Of a stretch of 64,000 bases of DNA, positions 7,967 to 15,285 are shown one piece after another (the first letter of the stretch is position 1; the number at the start of each line of letters is the position of its first letter). The position numbers and the translations under genes are program-made. Under the pieces are notes generated by a model that did not search any database, was not told the DNA's origin, and saw only the letters and a list, made by a program, of their open reading frames with translations. The stretch covers positions 1 to 64,000 of the forward strand of contig NZ_JADKPZ010000006.1 in NCBI RefSeq assembly GCF_016106035.1. The letters run 5' to 3'. The DNA comes from Arcobacter vandammei. Its GTDB lineage: Bacteria; Campylobacterota; Campylobacteria; Campylobacterales; Arcobacteraceae.

Positions 7967-9025
7967 TTGTCAAAAATAAATTATGGTAACTACTTTGAAG
8001 ATTTTAAAATTGGTCAAAAAATAGTTCATCCACTTCCAAGAACAATTAGTGATGGTGATGTATCTTTATATATCGCCTTTACTGGAAGTAGATTTTCTTT
8101 ACACTCTAGTGATATAGTGGCGAAAGAGATTGGATATGAAAAAAGACCAATTGATGATATTTTAATGTTTCACTTAACATTTGGAAAAAGTGTTCAAGAT
8201 ATATCTTTAAATGCTATTGCAAATTTAGGATATGCTGAAATCTCTTTTCCTAATCCAGTTTTTACAGGCGATACTGTATCAATGACTTCACAGGTTATTG
8301 GATTAAAAGAGAACTCAAATGGTAAAAGTGGAGTTGTTTATGTTCACTCAATTGGTGTAAATCAAAGTGGAAATGAAGTTTTAAATTTCAAAAGATGGGT
8401 AATGGTTCATAAAAAAGACCATTCAACTTTAAGTGGTATAAATGAAGTTCCTAGTTTTGCTAAAACAACACCAATAAGTGATGAAATTTCTATTCCAAAA
8501 ATTGGAAAAATTGATACAAATTCTAGTGGTGGAGAGTTTTTCTTTGAAGATTATGAAGTTGGAGAAAGATTAAATCATCCAGAGGGAATTACTGTTGATA
8601 ATAGTGATCATACTTTGGCAACAAAACTGTATCAGAACAATGCAAAAGTACATTTCAACGACCATATGATGAAGAGTTCTCCTATGGGTCAAAGACTTAT
8701 GTATGGTGGAATTGTTATATCAATGGCAAGAGCAATATCTTTTAATGGGCTACAAAATGCTCAATGGGTATATGCAATAAATAGTGGAAGCCACTGTAAT
8801 CCTACTTATGCAGGAGATACAATTTATGCTTATACAGAAATTTTAGAAAAAATTGATCATAAAAGAGAAGATATTGGTCTTTTAAGATTAAGAACTATTG
8901 CACTTAAAAATCTAACTCCAAGTGAGATTGAGAATGCAAAAGATGAAGATGGAAAATATCTTCCAAATGTTGTTTTAGATTTGGATTATACAGTAGTAAT
9001 TCCAAAAAAAGTTACAAAAAAATAA
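7967..9025 (+). CDS. MaoC-type double hot-dog hydratase, mesaconyl-CoA hydratase-like
   Basis: A 352-residue protein with two MaoC/hot-dog halves (NYFEDFKIGQ near residue 6 and FFFEDYEVGE near 189). The N-terminal half has the patterns TGSRFSLHSSD, FGKSVQDISLNA and LKENSNGKSGVVYV, which I recognise from mesaconyl-CoA (beta-methylmalyl-CoA) hydratase, Mch, of the ethylmalonyl-CoA and 3-hydroxypropionate pathways. The length also fits Mch. The start is TTG at 7967, set by AAGGAG at 7955-7960; the gap from the fusion gene is 10 bp. It would interconvert beta-methylmalyl-CoA and mesaconyl-CoA. An itaconyl-CoA hydratase is the main alternative. Confidence 0.8.
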   Translation: MSKINYGNYFEDFKIGQKIVHPLPRTISDGDVSLYIAFTGSRFSLHSSDIVAKEIGYEKRPIDDILMFHLTFGKSVQDISLNAIANLGYAEISFPNPVFTGDTVSMTSQVIGLKENSNGKSGVVYVHSIGVNQSGNEVLNFKRWVMVHKKDHSTLSGINEVPSFAKTTPISDEISIPKIGKIDTNSSGGEFFFEDYEVGERLNHPEGITVDNSDHTLATKLYQNNAKVHFNDHMMKSSPMGQRLMYGGIVISMARAISFNGLQNAQWVYAINSGSHCNPTYAGDTIYAYTEILEKIDHKREDIGLLRLRTIALKNLTPSEIENAKDEDGKYLPNVVLDLDYTVVIPKKVTKK

Positions 9026-9044
9026 ATAACGGTTAATTAAGTTA

Positions 9045-9062
9045 GAGGCAACTCGTTGCCTC
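9045..9062 (+). terminator. stem-loop after the MaoC gene
   Basis: GAGGCAAC-TC-GTTGCCTC, an 8 bp perfect inverted repeat with a very tight loop (effective tetraloop CTCG), 20 nt after the MaoC stop. The following T-tract is interrupted, so termination may be partial. It opens a 147 nt structured leader ahead of the third lyase gene. Confidence 0.45.
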
Positions 9063-9097
9063 CTTTAGGTTTTTCTCGAAGAGAGTTTAACAACAGG

Positions 9098-9115
9098 CTA
9101 CTTTTTAAAAAGTAG
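9098..9115 (+). promoter_or_regulatory. 18 bp perfect palindrome in the leader of the third lyase gene
   Basis: CTACTTTTTAAAAAGTAG is fully self-complementary. It can be a protein operator or, in the transcript, one stem of a series. It lies about 60 nt upstream of the start codon, between the first stem-loop and the SD-sequestering hairpin. Confidence 0.4.
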
Positions 9116-9130
9116 TCAAATATGAAAAAA

Positions 9131-9166
9131 GGTTCCCTTAAAATTTGGGAACCAAATTTTAAGGAG
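9131..9166 (+). promoter_or_regulatory. two mutually exclusive hairpins, one hiding the Shine-Dalgarno
   Basis: A perfect 13 bp stem pairs 9136-9148 with 9152-9164 around a 3 nt GAA loop. Its right arm contains the first bases of AAGGAG (9161-9166), the ribosome binding site of the lyase starting at 9173. A second stem, GGTTCCC (9131-9137) with GGGAACC (9147-9153), uses overlapping bases, so only one can form, and forming it frees the Shine-Dalgarno. This is the layout of a translational switch. The trigger is unknown. Confidence 0.55.
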
Positions 9167-9172
9167 ATTATT

Positions 9173-10156
9173 ATGACACACCCAAAAGAAGCTTTATTTG
9201 AATCTGGTAAATCTTTACCAATTATCCCAACTTGTGAACACTTTGCAGGAAGCGAAAAGCTAATCCTAAAAGGTTTTGAAATGCAAAAAAAACTAGGACC
9301 AGTTTTTGATATTACTTGTGATTGTGAAGATGGTGCTGAAACAGGAAAAGAAGTTGAACATGCAAATATGATAGTAAGAGTTGTAAACTCTGCTGAAAAC
9401 CCATATAAAATGGCAGGAACAAGAATTCATGACCACTCTCACCCAGATTGGAGACAAGATGTTGATATTTTAGTATCTGGTGCTGGAGAAAATCTAGCAT
9501 ATATTACTTTACCAAAATCAACTTGTTATGAAGATGCAAAAACTCAAATTGAGTATATTCAAGAAGTTGCAAAAAAAGCTGGAATTAAAAGAGAGATTCC
9601 AATTCACGTGCTTATTGAAACTCACGGTGCTTTACAAGATGTTGAAAAAATCGCAACTTTACCATGGTTACAAGTTTTAGATTTTGGTTTAATGGACTTT
9701 GTAAGTGGATACCAAGGAGCAATTCCTGCAATAAATATGAGAAGCCCAGGTCAATTTGATCATAGATTAATCGGAGCTGCAAAAGCTAGAGTTGCACAAG
9801 CTGCTATTCAAAATTGTGTAATTCCTTGCCACAATGTAACTTTAGATTTAAAAAATCCATACCAAACATACAAAGATGCTGAAAGAGCTAGAAATGAGTT
9901 CGGATTTATGAGAATGTGGTCAATTTACCCAACACAAGTTCAAGCAATCGTTGATGCTATGAGACCAGATTTTACAGAACTTGAAGCTGCTCAAAATATC
10001 TTAATCAAAGCTCAAGATGCTGAGTGGGGACCAATTCAATATGATGGTGAACTACACGATAGAGCAACATATAGATATTTTTGGGAATTAGTTCAAAGAG
10101 CTAAATATTCTGGTGTAAAACTACAAGATGAAGCAGAAAAAAGATTTTTTGCTTAA
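9173..10156 (+). CDS. CitE/HpcH-family CoA-ester lyase (third CitE domain of the cluster)
   Basis: A 327-residue lyase-like protein of a different subfamily from the first copy. The active-site elements look intact: CDCEDGAE, the arginine in TRIHDH, the metal glutamate in VLIETHG and the aspartate in GLMDF. I start it at 9173 (MTHPKEALFE), 6 nt after AAGGAG. The in-frame ATG at 9122 lies inside leader hairpins and would code for the hairpin sequence. Likely substrates are malyl-, methylmalyl- or citramalyl-CoA. It follows the Mch-like gene by 147 bp and ends in a strong terminator, so it closes the first transcription unit. Confidence 0.82.
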   Translation: MTHPKEALFESGKSLPIIPTCEHFAGSEKLILKGFEMQKKLGPVFDITCDCEDGAETGKEVEHANMIVRVVNSAENPYKMAGTRIHDHSHPDWRQDVDILVSGAGENLAYITLPKSTCYEDAKTQIEYIQEVAKKAGIKREIPIHVLIETHGALQDVEKIATLPWLQVLDFGLMDFVSGYQGAIPAINMRSPGQFDHRLIGAAKARVAQAAIQNCVIPCHNVTLDLKNPYQTYKDAERARNEFGFMRMWSIYPTQVQAIVDAMRPDFTELEAAQNILIKAQDAEWGPIQYDGELHDRATYRYFWELVQRAKYSGVKLQDEAEKRFFA

Positions 10157-10171
10157 TCTTTGATTGATTTT

Positions 10172-10203
10172 AAAGCTACTCTTTTTTAAGGGTAGCTTTT
10201 TTT
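10172..10203 (+). terminator. rho-independent terminator
   Basis: Stem AAAGCTAC (10172-10179) with GTAGCTTT (10192-10199) and a run of seven T (10197-10203). A convincing intrinsic terminator that separates the lyase gene from the fumarase. Confidence 0.8.
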
Positions 10204-10270
10204 ATTTAAAAAGCTATTTCTAAACTAAACATTTTTATGAAAAACAGAAAAATTTGGCTTAAAAAAGGGT

Positions 10271-10295
10271 AGTTTTAAAACTGCATTGATATAAT
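10271..10295 (+). promoter_or_regulatory. fumarase promoter with an operator-like palindrome
   Basis: A -10 TATAAT at 10290-10295 lies 35 nt before the start codon. The -35 region is occupied by the palindrome AGTTTTAAAACT (10271-10282). A repressor bound there would block polymerase. No regulator gene is nearby. Confidence 0.5.
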
Positions 10296-10329
10296 TTTAA
10301 GATTTCTAAATAAACAAAAGGAAAAATTT

Positions 10330-11829
10330 ATGAGCAAAAAAATCACAGAACAAGATATTATAGACTCGGTTGCAAATGCCTGTCAATACATTTCATTTTA
10401 TCATCCTGAGGATTTCGTAAAAGGTATGGTTGAGGCATATGAAAAAGAGCAAAGTGAATCTGCAAAAAATGCTATTGGACAAATTTTAATTAACTCAAAA
10501 ATGTGTGCTATGGGTCATAGACCCCTATGTCAAGATACAGGAAGTGTAAATATTTTTGTAAAAATAGGTCTTAAAGCAAACTTAGAGTTAAGTAGAAACT
10601 TAGAAGATGTTTTAAATGAAGGTGTTGCAAAAGGTTATACAGACCCTGATAATACTTTAAGATTTTCAGTTGTAAGTGACCCTGCTGGAAAAAGAACAAA
10701 TACAAAAAATAACACTCCAGCTGTTATTCATATCTCAACAGATAACTCTGATACATTAGATATTACAGTTGCTGCAAAAGGTGGAGGAAGTGAAAACAAA
10801 TCTAAATTTACAGTTTTAAATCCAAGTGATAGCATTTATGACTGGGTTATGTCAAATGTTAAAGATATGGGTGCTGGATGGTGTCCTCCAGGGATTTTAG
10901 GAATTGGAATTGGTGGAAACCCTGAGAAATCAATGCTTTTAGCAAAAGAGTCTTTAATGGGTCATGTTGATATTCACGAATTAAAAGCTAGAGGTCCACA
11001 AACTCCACTAGAAGAACTAAGACTTAAACTTTATGAAGATATAAACAAACTAGGAATTGGAGCTCAAGGTCTTGGTGGATTAACAACTGTTTTAGATGTT
11101 AAAATCTTAGATTACCCATGTCATGCTGCATCACTTCCAGTTGCTATGATTCCAAACTGTGCAGCAACTAGACATATTCACTTTGAACTAGACGGAAATG
11201 GAGCAGCTAAATTTGATAAACCAGATTTAGATTTATGGCCAGATATTGAACTTCCAATGGATACTATTAAAAGAGTAAATATTGATGATTTAACAAAAGA
11301 GAACTTATCTCAATTTAAATCAGGAGATACTCTTTTACTATCAGGAAAAATTTTAACTGCAAGAGATGCTGCTCATAAAAAAATAGTTGAGTACAAAAAT
11401 GCTGGAACTCCACTTCCAAATGGAGTAGATTTAAAAGATAGATTTATCTACTATGTAGGACCAGTTGATCCTGTACGAGATGAAGTAGTAGGACCTGCAG
11501 GTCCAACAACATCTACAAGAATGGATAAATTCACAAAAGATATGATGGAAATTGGAATTATGGGAATGATTGGTAAAGGTGAAAGAAAACAACCAACAAT
11601 TGATTTAATAAAAGAGTACAAATCTATTTACTTAATTGCAACTGGTGGGGCTGCATATTTAATCGCTCAATCAATCAAAGGTGCAAAAACTTTAGCTTTT
11701 GAAGAGCTTGGAATGGAAGCTATTTATGAGTTTGAAGTAAAAGATATGCCTGTAACTGTTGCTGTTGATACTGAAGGAAATTCTATTCATACAACAGGTC
11801 CAGCAAAATGGAGAACTATAAATAAATAA
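10330..11829 (+). CDS. class I (iron-sulfur) fumarate hydratase, possible mesaconase
   Basis: A 499-residue [4Fe-4S] hydro-lyase interconverting fumarate and malate. Alpha and beta parts are in one chain, as in FumA-type enzymes. Probable cluster cysteines lie in PLCQDTG, GAGWCPPG and IPNCAATRH. The C-terminal half has the VGPAGPTT and TGGAAYL segments of the beta domain. AAAGGA precedes the ATG. It is a single-gene unit between two terminators. Some class I fumarases also hydrate mesaconate to citramalate, which is of interest next to an Mch-like gene, but sequence alone cannot separate the two roles. Confidence 0.9.
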   Translation: MSKKITEQDIIDSVANACQYISFYHPEDFVKGMVEAYEKEQSESAKNAIGQILINSKMCAMGHRPLCQDTGSVNIFVKIGLKANLELSRNLEDVLNEGVAKGYTDPDNTLRFSVVSDPAGKRTNTKNNTPAVIHISTDNSDTLDITVAAKGGGSENKSKFTVLNPSDSIYDWVMSNVKDMGAGWCPPGILGIGIGGNPEKSMLLAKESLMGHVDIHELKARGPQTPLEELRLKLYEDINKLGIGAQGLGGLTTVLDVKILDYPCHAASLPVAMIPNCAATRHIHFELDGNGAAKFDKPDLDLWPDIELPMDTIKRVNIDDLTKENLSQFKSGDTLLLSGKILTARDAAHKKIVEYKNAGTPLPNGVDLKDRFIYYVGPVDPVRDEVVGPAGPTTSTRMDKFTKDMMEIGIMGMIGKGERKQPTIDLIKEYKSIYLIATGGAAYLIAQSIKGAKTLAFEELGMEAIYEFEVKDMPVTVAVDTEGNSIHTTGPAKWRTINK

Positions 11830-11836
11830 TTCTTAT

Positions 11837-11874
11837 TTAACAAAGAGTCATAAATACTTGTGACTCTTTGTTAA
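11837..11874 (+). terminator. stem-loop terminator after fumarase
   Basis: A perfect 14 bp stem (11837-11850 with 11861-11874) and a 10 nt loop, 7 nt after the fumarase stop. The 3' flank is T-rich but broken. Confidence 0.65.
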
Positions 11875-11919
11875 TATCTTTCTTAAATAACCCTTAAATA
11901 CACAAACTATATTCCTTTT

Positions 11920-11949
11920 TTGACTTTTTTAATAAATTTTTTTGATAAT
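11920..11949 (+). promoter_or_regulatory. possible promoter of the DUF5718-like gene
   Basis: TTGACT (11920-11925), 18 bp, GATAAT (11944-11949), 34 nt before the ATG. A closer TATAAT near 11963 lies too near the start codon to be useful. Confidence 0.45.
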
Positions 11950-11983
11950 ATTTCACTTCAAAATATAATAGGAATTAATAATT

Positions 11984-12823
11984 ATGAACTTAATAGAAGA
12001 TTTAAAAGATTATTTAGGATTTGCAGTTGCAGGTAATTTTGCAAGTCACTTAAGTGAAGCTGGTGAAGCCGATGAGTTCTCTGTTATTCAAACTACAGAA
12101 AAAGATGCACCAAAAGGGATGTTTCCATTTTATATAAAAGGTCATGATAGCTTTTTAGGAACTTATCCAATTTGCGATGAAACAATACTAACACATGGTA
12201 GAGAGTGCGACAATCTGCAAGTTGAAGCAGAAGTTGCACTTATTTGTGATTTTGTTTATGAAGATGAAAAAGTTATAGATATTATCCCAAAATACTTTAC
12301 AGCTTTTAACGATTGTTCAATTCGTGTTCAAGACGGAAATAAATTAAGCACAAAGAAAAACTGGGGACCAAATACAAAAGGGATTTCTCAAGATTTAATT
12401 CCAATAGATGACTTCACAGAAAATGGAATTTTAAGCAAATATCATATCTCTTCATTTATAAAAAGAGATGGAATTGTATGCGATTATGGAACTACAAGTG
12501 CAGTAAAATCTTATTCTTACTTTTTTGAGAAATTGAAAAATTGGATGATTGATATTTTAAATTGTCAAGAAGATTGTGGACCACTTGAAGAGTTGGGACA
12601 ATTTTTAAGAGTTGCAGCAAAAGATGCAAAAGGTATTTTAATAGCAGCAGGTGCAACAGCTTATACAGATTTTGGAAAGAAAAATTTCTTGAAAAAAGGT
12701 GATGAAATTTTTGTATATGTTTACAATGCTCATGCTCATAGTTTCCAAGATATTATGAATGATATGTGTGGAATGGATACATATTTAGGACAATGTTCAA
12801 AGCTTCATCAAATTGTTCAATAA
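11984..12823 (+). CDS. DUF5718-type protein with fumarylacetoacetate-hydrolase-like features
   Basis: A 279-residue cytosolic protein, which I place in the DUF5718 family from memory. No signal or membrane segment is seen. The middle contains QVEAEVALICDF, AFNDCSIR, and a lysine followed by NWGPNTKG. These resemble the metal-binding glutamates and the substrate loop of fumarylacetoacetate hydrolase (FAH) enzymes, which act on 2-oxo and acylpyruvate-type acids. Substrate unknown. It stands directly after the fumarase with its own promoter, so a link to organic-acid metabolism is possible but inferred. Confidence 0.65.
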   Translation: MNLIEDLKDYLGFAVAGNFASHLSEAGEADEFSVIQTTEKDAPKGMFPFYIKGHDSFLGTYPICDETILTHGRECDNLQVEAEVALICDFVYEDEKVIDIIPKYFTAFNDCSIRVQDGNKLSTKKNWGPNTKGISQDLIPIDDFTENGILSKYHISSFIKRDGIVCDYGTTSAVKSYSYFFEKLKNWMIDILNCQEDCGPLEELGQFLRVAAKDAKGILIAAGATAYTDFGKKNFLKKGDEIFVYVYNAHAHSFQDIMNDMCGMDTYLGQCSKLHQIVQ

Positions 12824-12838
12824 AAAATCTTGCTAAGG

Positions 12839-12856
12839 ACTAGGCTAAAGCCTAGT
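12839..12856. terminator. stem-loop between convergent genes
   Basis: ACTAGGCT-AA-AGCCTAGT, an 8 bp inverted repeat with a tight loop in the 64 bp between the DUF5718-like gene (+) and the methyltransferase (-). It could end both transcripts. There is no long T-run on either side. Confidence 0.4.
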
Positions 12857-12887
12857 TTCCGAATTTTACCAACATTGGAAATATTTC

Positions 12888-14171
12888 TTATGATAGTGCA
12901 GTTGCACATTTAGGTAAGAGTTTTAAATTTACTCCATCTTTTTTCATAATCTCATCAAATTTTTTTACAAAACTCTTATCTACATTTTTTGCTTCATTTG
13001 AAACTATTTGCAAATAGTTTTCATTCATAAGTAAAAATATTGTTTCTATTAAAAACATTGGATTATCTTTAAAGCTAGGCAAAGACAACAACTCTTCAAA
13101 ACTCATATCTTTTTTTGACAATTTTTCCAACATTTGCGAAATTACTTCTTTTGGTGCTTCTATATCTCCTATTGGAGTATGAAAAGTTACTGCTCCTTTT
13201 TTTGGAGAATTTGGAAGAAGTTTAAACAACATTTTATCTATTGTTTCTTTATGTTCACTAGCTTCAAACTTTTGTGGAGTTTTTTGGAAAATATCAACTC
13301 TTTGTTTTGAATTTCTTGCTAAATCTTTTAAATACTCTTTTAATGCTGGTGATTTCATATTTTTTATAATACTTTGAAGTTTTGCAGGAATTGAGATATT
13401 ATCAATATTATCAATAATATTTGCACTTCCTAAAAATGTAGCTTTTGTATTTTCAAAAACCATTTTATGCACATCAACACTAAACAAAGGATTCCAAAAA
13501 TCTGTCAAAAATTCATGAGCAAGATATGAACTATCTTGATTCAAAGATTTTTCTATTGCTTCAAGTCTTGGATTATCAACAAATGCACCTGCACTATTTA
13601 AATCATCAAACAAACTTTTTCCTATTTTTATACTATCAATAGAAGAGTTATTTGTATGATTATCAACCAAACTTAGCAACTTTTGAACAGGAAGCAAAGA
13701 AGCACTTGCAGGATAACACATGTAATGAAGATAAAATATTCCAAAATCATTTAAAAAGTTTGAAACAATATCTAAAATATCTTTTTGAACTGTTGGAGAA
13801 ACCCAAGAAAAAGTACCATGATTTACTATAAAATCAAACTTTTGCACATTTTCTTTAAAAAATGTAGCAAAATCACAACAGATAAACTCTATATTATTAA
13901 GCCCTATTTCATTTGCTTTTTTCTTGGCTATTTCTATATGCTCTTTATTAAAATCAACTCCTATAAAATGCCCATTTGGATTATTTATAGCATTTACTAT
14001 TATGTTTATTCCTGTTGCACAAGCTAGTTCTAAATATGAAAAGTTTTGTGAAATATTTGGAGTTTTAAAACCTAAAAAATTCAAAGTACTATTTAACCAT
14101 AATGGTGTCATCTCTTTGTAAAAAAATATTGGGTAAGTCGTATCTAAAATATATCCATCTTGTTTTTTCAT
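12888..14171 (-). CDS. SAM-dependent methyltransferase with methyltransferase regulatory domain
   Basis: A 427-residue protein. The N-terminal part (about 40-200) is a class I methyltransferase: motif I YLELACATGIN with a bound-acid strand FIGVDFN, then ICCDFATF. The middle (about 220-330) looks like the regulatory domain found in a family of bacterial methyltransferases, and the C-terminal 90 residues look like a small helical domain. The target (protein, lipid or small molecule) is not indicated. It lies 34 bp downstream of the RhuM-like gene on the same strand, so they may be cotranscribed. It is convergent with the DUF5718-like gene. Confidence 0.75.
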   Translation of the reverse strand: MKKQDGYILDTTYPIFFYKEMTPLWLNSTLNFLGFKTPNISQNFSYLELACATGINIIVNAINNPNGHFIGVDFNKEHIEIAKKKANEIGLNNIEFICCDFATFFKENVQKFDFIVNHGTFSWVSPTVQKDILDIVSNFLNDFGIFYLHYMCYPASASLLPVQKLLSLVDNHTNNSSIDSIKIGKSLFDDLNSAGAFVDNPRLEAIEKSLNQDSSYLAHEFLTDFWNPLFSVDVHKMVFENTKATFLGSANIIDNIDNISIPAKLQSIIKNMKSPALKEYLKDLARNSKQRVDIFQKTPQKFEASEHKETIDKMLFKLLPNSPKKGAVTFHTPIGDIEAPKEVISQMLEKLSKKDMSFEELLSLPSFKDNPMFLIETIFLLMNENYLQIVSNEAKNVDKSFVKKFDEIMKKDGVNLKLLPKCATALS

Positions 14172-14205
14172 TTATTGCCTTTTTTTTAAGTCCAGTTTCT
14201 AAAAA

Positions 14206-15069
14206 CTATAACTTATTTAAAATTTCATTTATATCTAAGTTCATTTTTGAAAAAGCGAACCATTTTTTACCCAAATCTTTCAAACTTGCTCCAATATGAT
14301 AAATCTCTTTTTTATCTAAAATTAAAAATCTATCATGAGAGTTTTTAAAAGTTTTTAGAGTTATATTTGAATATTGTTTTTGATACTTTTCAAAATCCAA
14401 TTTTAACTGTTTTGTTATTGCATTTGTATAAATCATAAAGTTTATATTTGGATACTTAGAAAACATAGTAAAAACCGTATCATCTATATAGTTATCTATA
14501 AGTACAACTTCTTTTCTTGCCAGTTTTAATAAATCATTTATAAAGGAGTAGCTATCAAAAATTTCTCCTTCAAAAAAGATATTCTTTTTTAAAACTAAAC
14601 TATCATTTACAATTTTACTCTCAATATTTTCTATCTTATTTCTTAAAGTATCTACACTATTTTCCAAAGATACAAATCTTTCATTTGTGATTTTATCTGC
14701 ATTTATCACATAGCCATTTTGTATATAATTTTTAAGTATCGTTGTAGCCCACTGCCTGAATTTTGTAGCTCTTGCTGAACTTACTCTGTATCCAACACAA
14801 ATAACTGCATCCAAATTGTAGTGTAAAATATTTCTTTTTACAGTTCTATTTCCTTCTGTTTGAACTACCGAGAAATTCTCGGTAGTTGAATTTTCTTTCA
14901 ACTCTTTTTCAAAATATATATTTTTTAAGTGCAAACCAATGTTATCTGTACTTGTACCAAAAAGAACTGACATTTGCTTTTGTGTGAGCCAAATTGTTTC
15001 ACTATTTACAGAAACTTTGAGTTCTAGTTCTCCATCATTATAAACTACTAAATTTGATAGATTTTCCAT
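14206..15069 (-). CDS. RhuM-family protein with C-terminal PLD-like domain
   Basis: A 287-residue two-part protein. The N-terminal half is RhuM-like, with WLTQKQMSVLFG, FSVVQTEGNRTVKR and ATKFRQWATTILKNYI, a module often found in mobile or accessory regions. A short coiled coil (NERFVSLENSVDTLRNKIE) leads to a phospholipase D-like C-terminus with SHDRFLILD and IGASLKDLGKKW. In it, Arg stands where many HKD enzymes have Lys. I choose the ATG at 15069 because GGAG lies 6 nt upstream; a TTG 12 bases earlier is also open. Nuclease or defence activity is possible but unproven. Confidence 0.7.
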   Translation of the reverse strand: MENLSNLVVYNDGELELKVSVNSETIWLTQKQMSVLFGTSTDNIGLHLKNIYFEKELKENSTTENFSVVQTEGNRTVKRNILHYNLDAVICVGYRVSSARATKFRQWATTILKNYIQNGYVINADKITNERFVSLENSVDTLRNKIENIESKIVNDSLVLKKNIFFEGEIFDSYSFINDLLKLARKEVVLIDNYIDDTVFTMFSKYPNINFMIYTNAITKQLKLDFEKYQKQYSNITLKTFKNSHDRFLILDKKEIYHIGASLKDLGKKWFAFSKMNLDINEILNKL

Positions 15070-15253
15070 TTTCCACTCCAAGATAAGAAATATTTAAAAT
15101 TCTATCATAAAAAGAAATGAAATATAAGAAATATTACAAAATGAAAGATTTTGGAACTAAATTGAATTATACTTTAATATGAACTTTAATTAAAAAAGAC
15201 CATATCAAAATATATTGAAACCAAGGATAAATCCTTAGTTTGAAAAAGAAGAG

Positions 15254-15272
15254 CTGGGACTAAAAGTCCCAG
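15254..15272 (-). terminator. terminator of the TonB-dependent receptor gene
   Basis: An 8 bp GC-containing stem (CTGGGACT with AGTCCCAG, loop AAA), 13 nt after the receptor stop. On the minus strand it is followed by a T-rich tract (CTCTTCTTTTTC). A second, imperfect hairpin lies at 15218-15241. The rest of the 216 bp gap shows nothing else. Confidence 0.7.
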
Positions 15273-15285
15273 TTCCGAAAAAGTT

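Noticed and set aside
9122-9172. Longer N-terminus for the third lyase
   Set aside because: These 17 codons are exactly the leader hairpins, with a good AAGGAG 6 nt before the ATG at 9173. The family starts near that Met.
14140-14200. T8-type runs and other A/T homopolymers as phase-variation tracts
   Set aside because: Runs of 7-9 A or T are frequent in this AT-rich sequence and most are outside codons or common to relatives; only the G9 tract is exceptional.
12888-15069. A prophage or restriction-modification island
   Set aside because: Only two genes, no integrase, no attachment repeat, no tRNA edge and no restriction enzyme are seen; the methyltransferase lacks DNA-methylase motifs.
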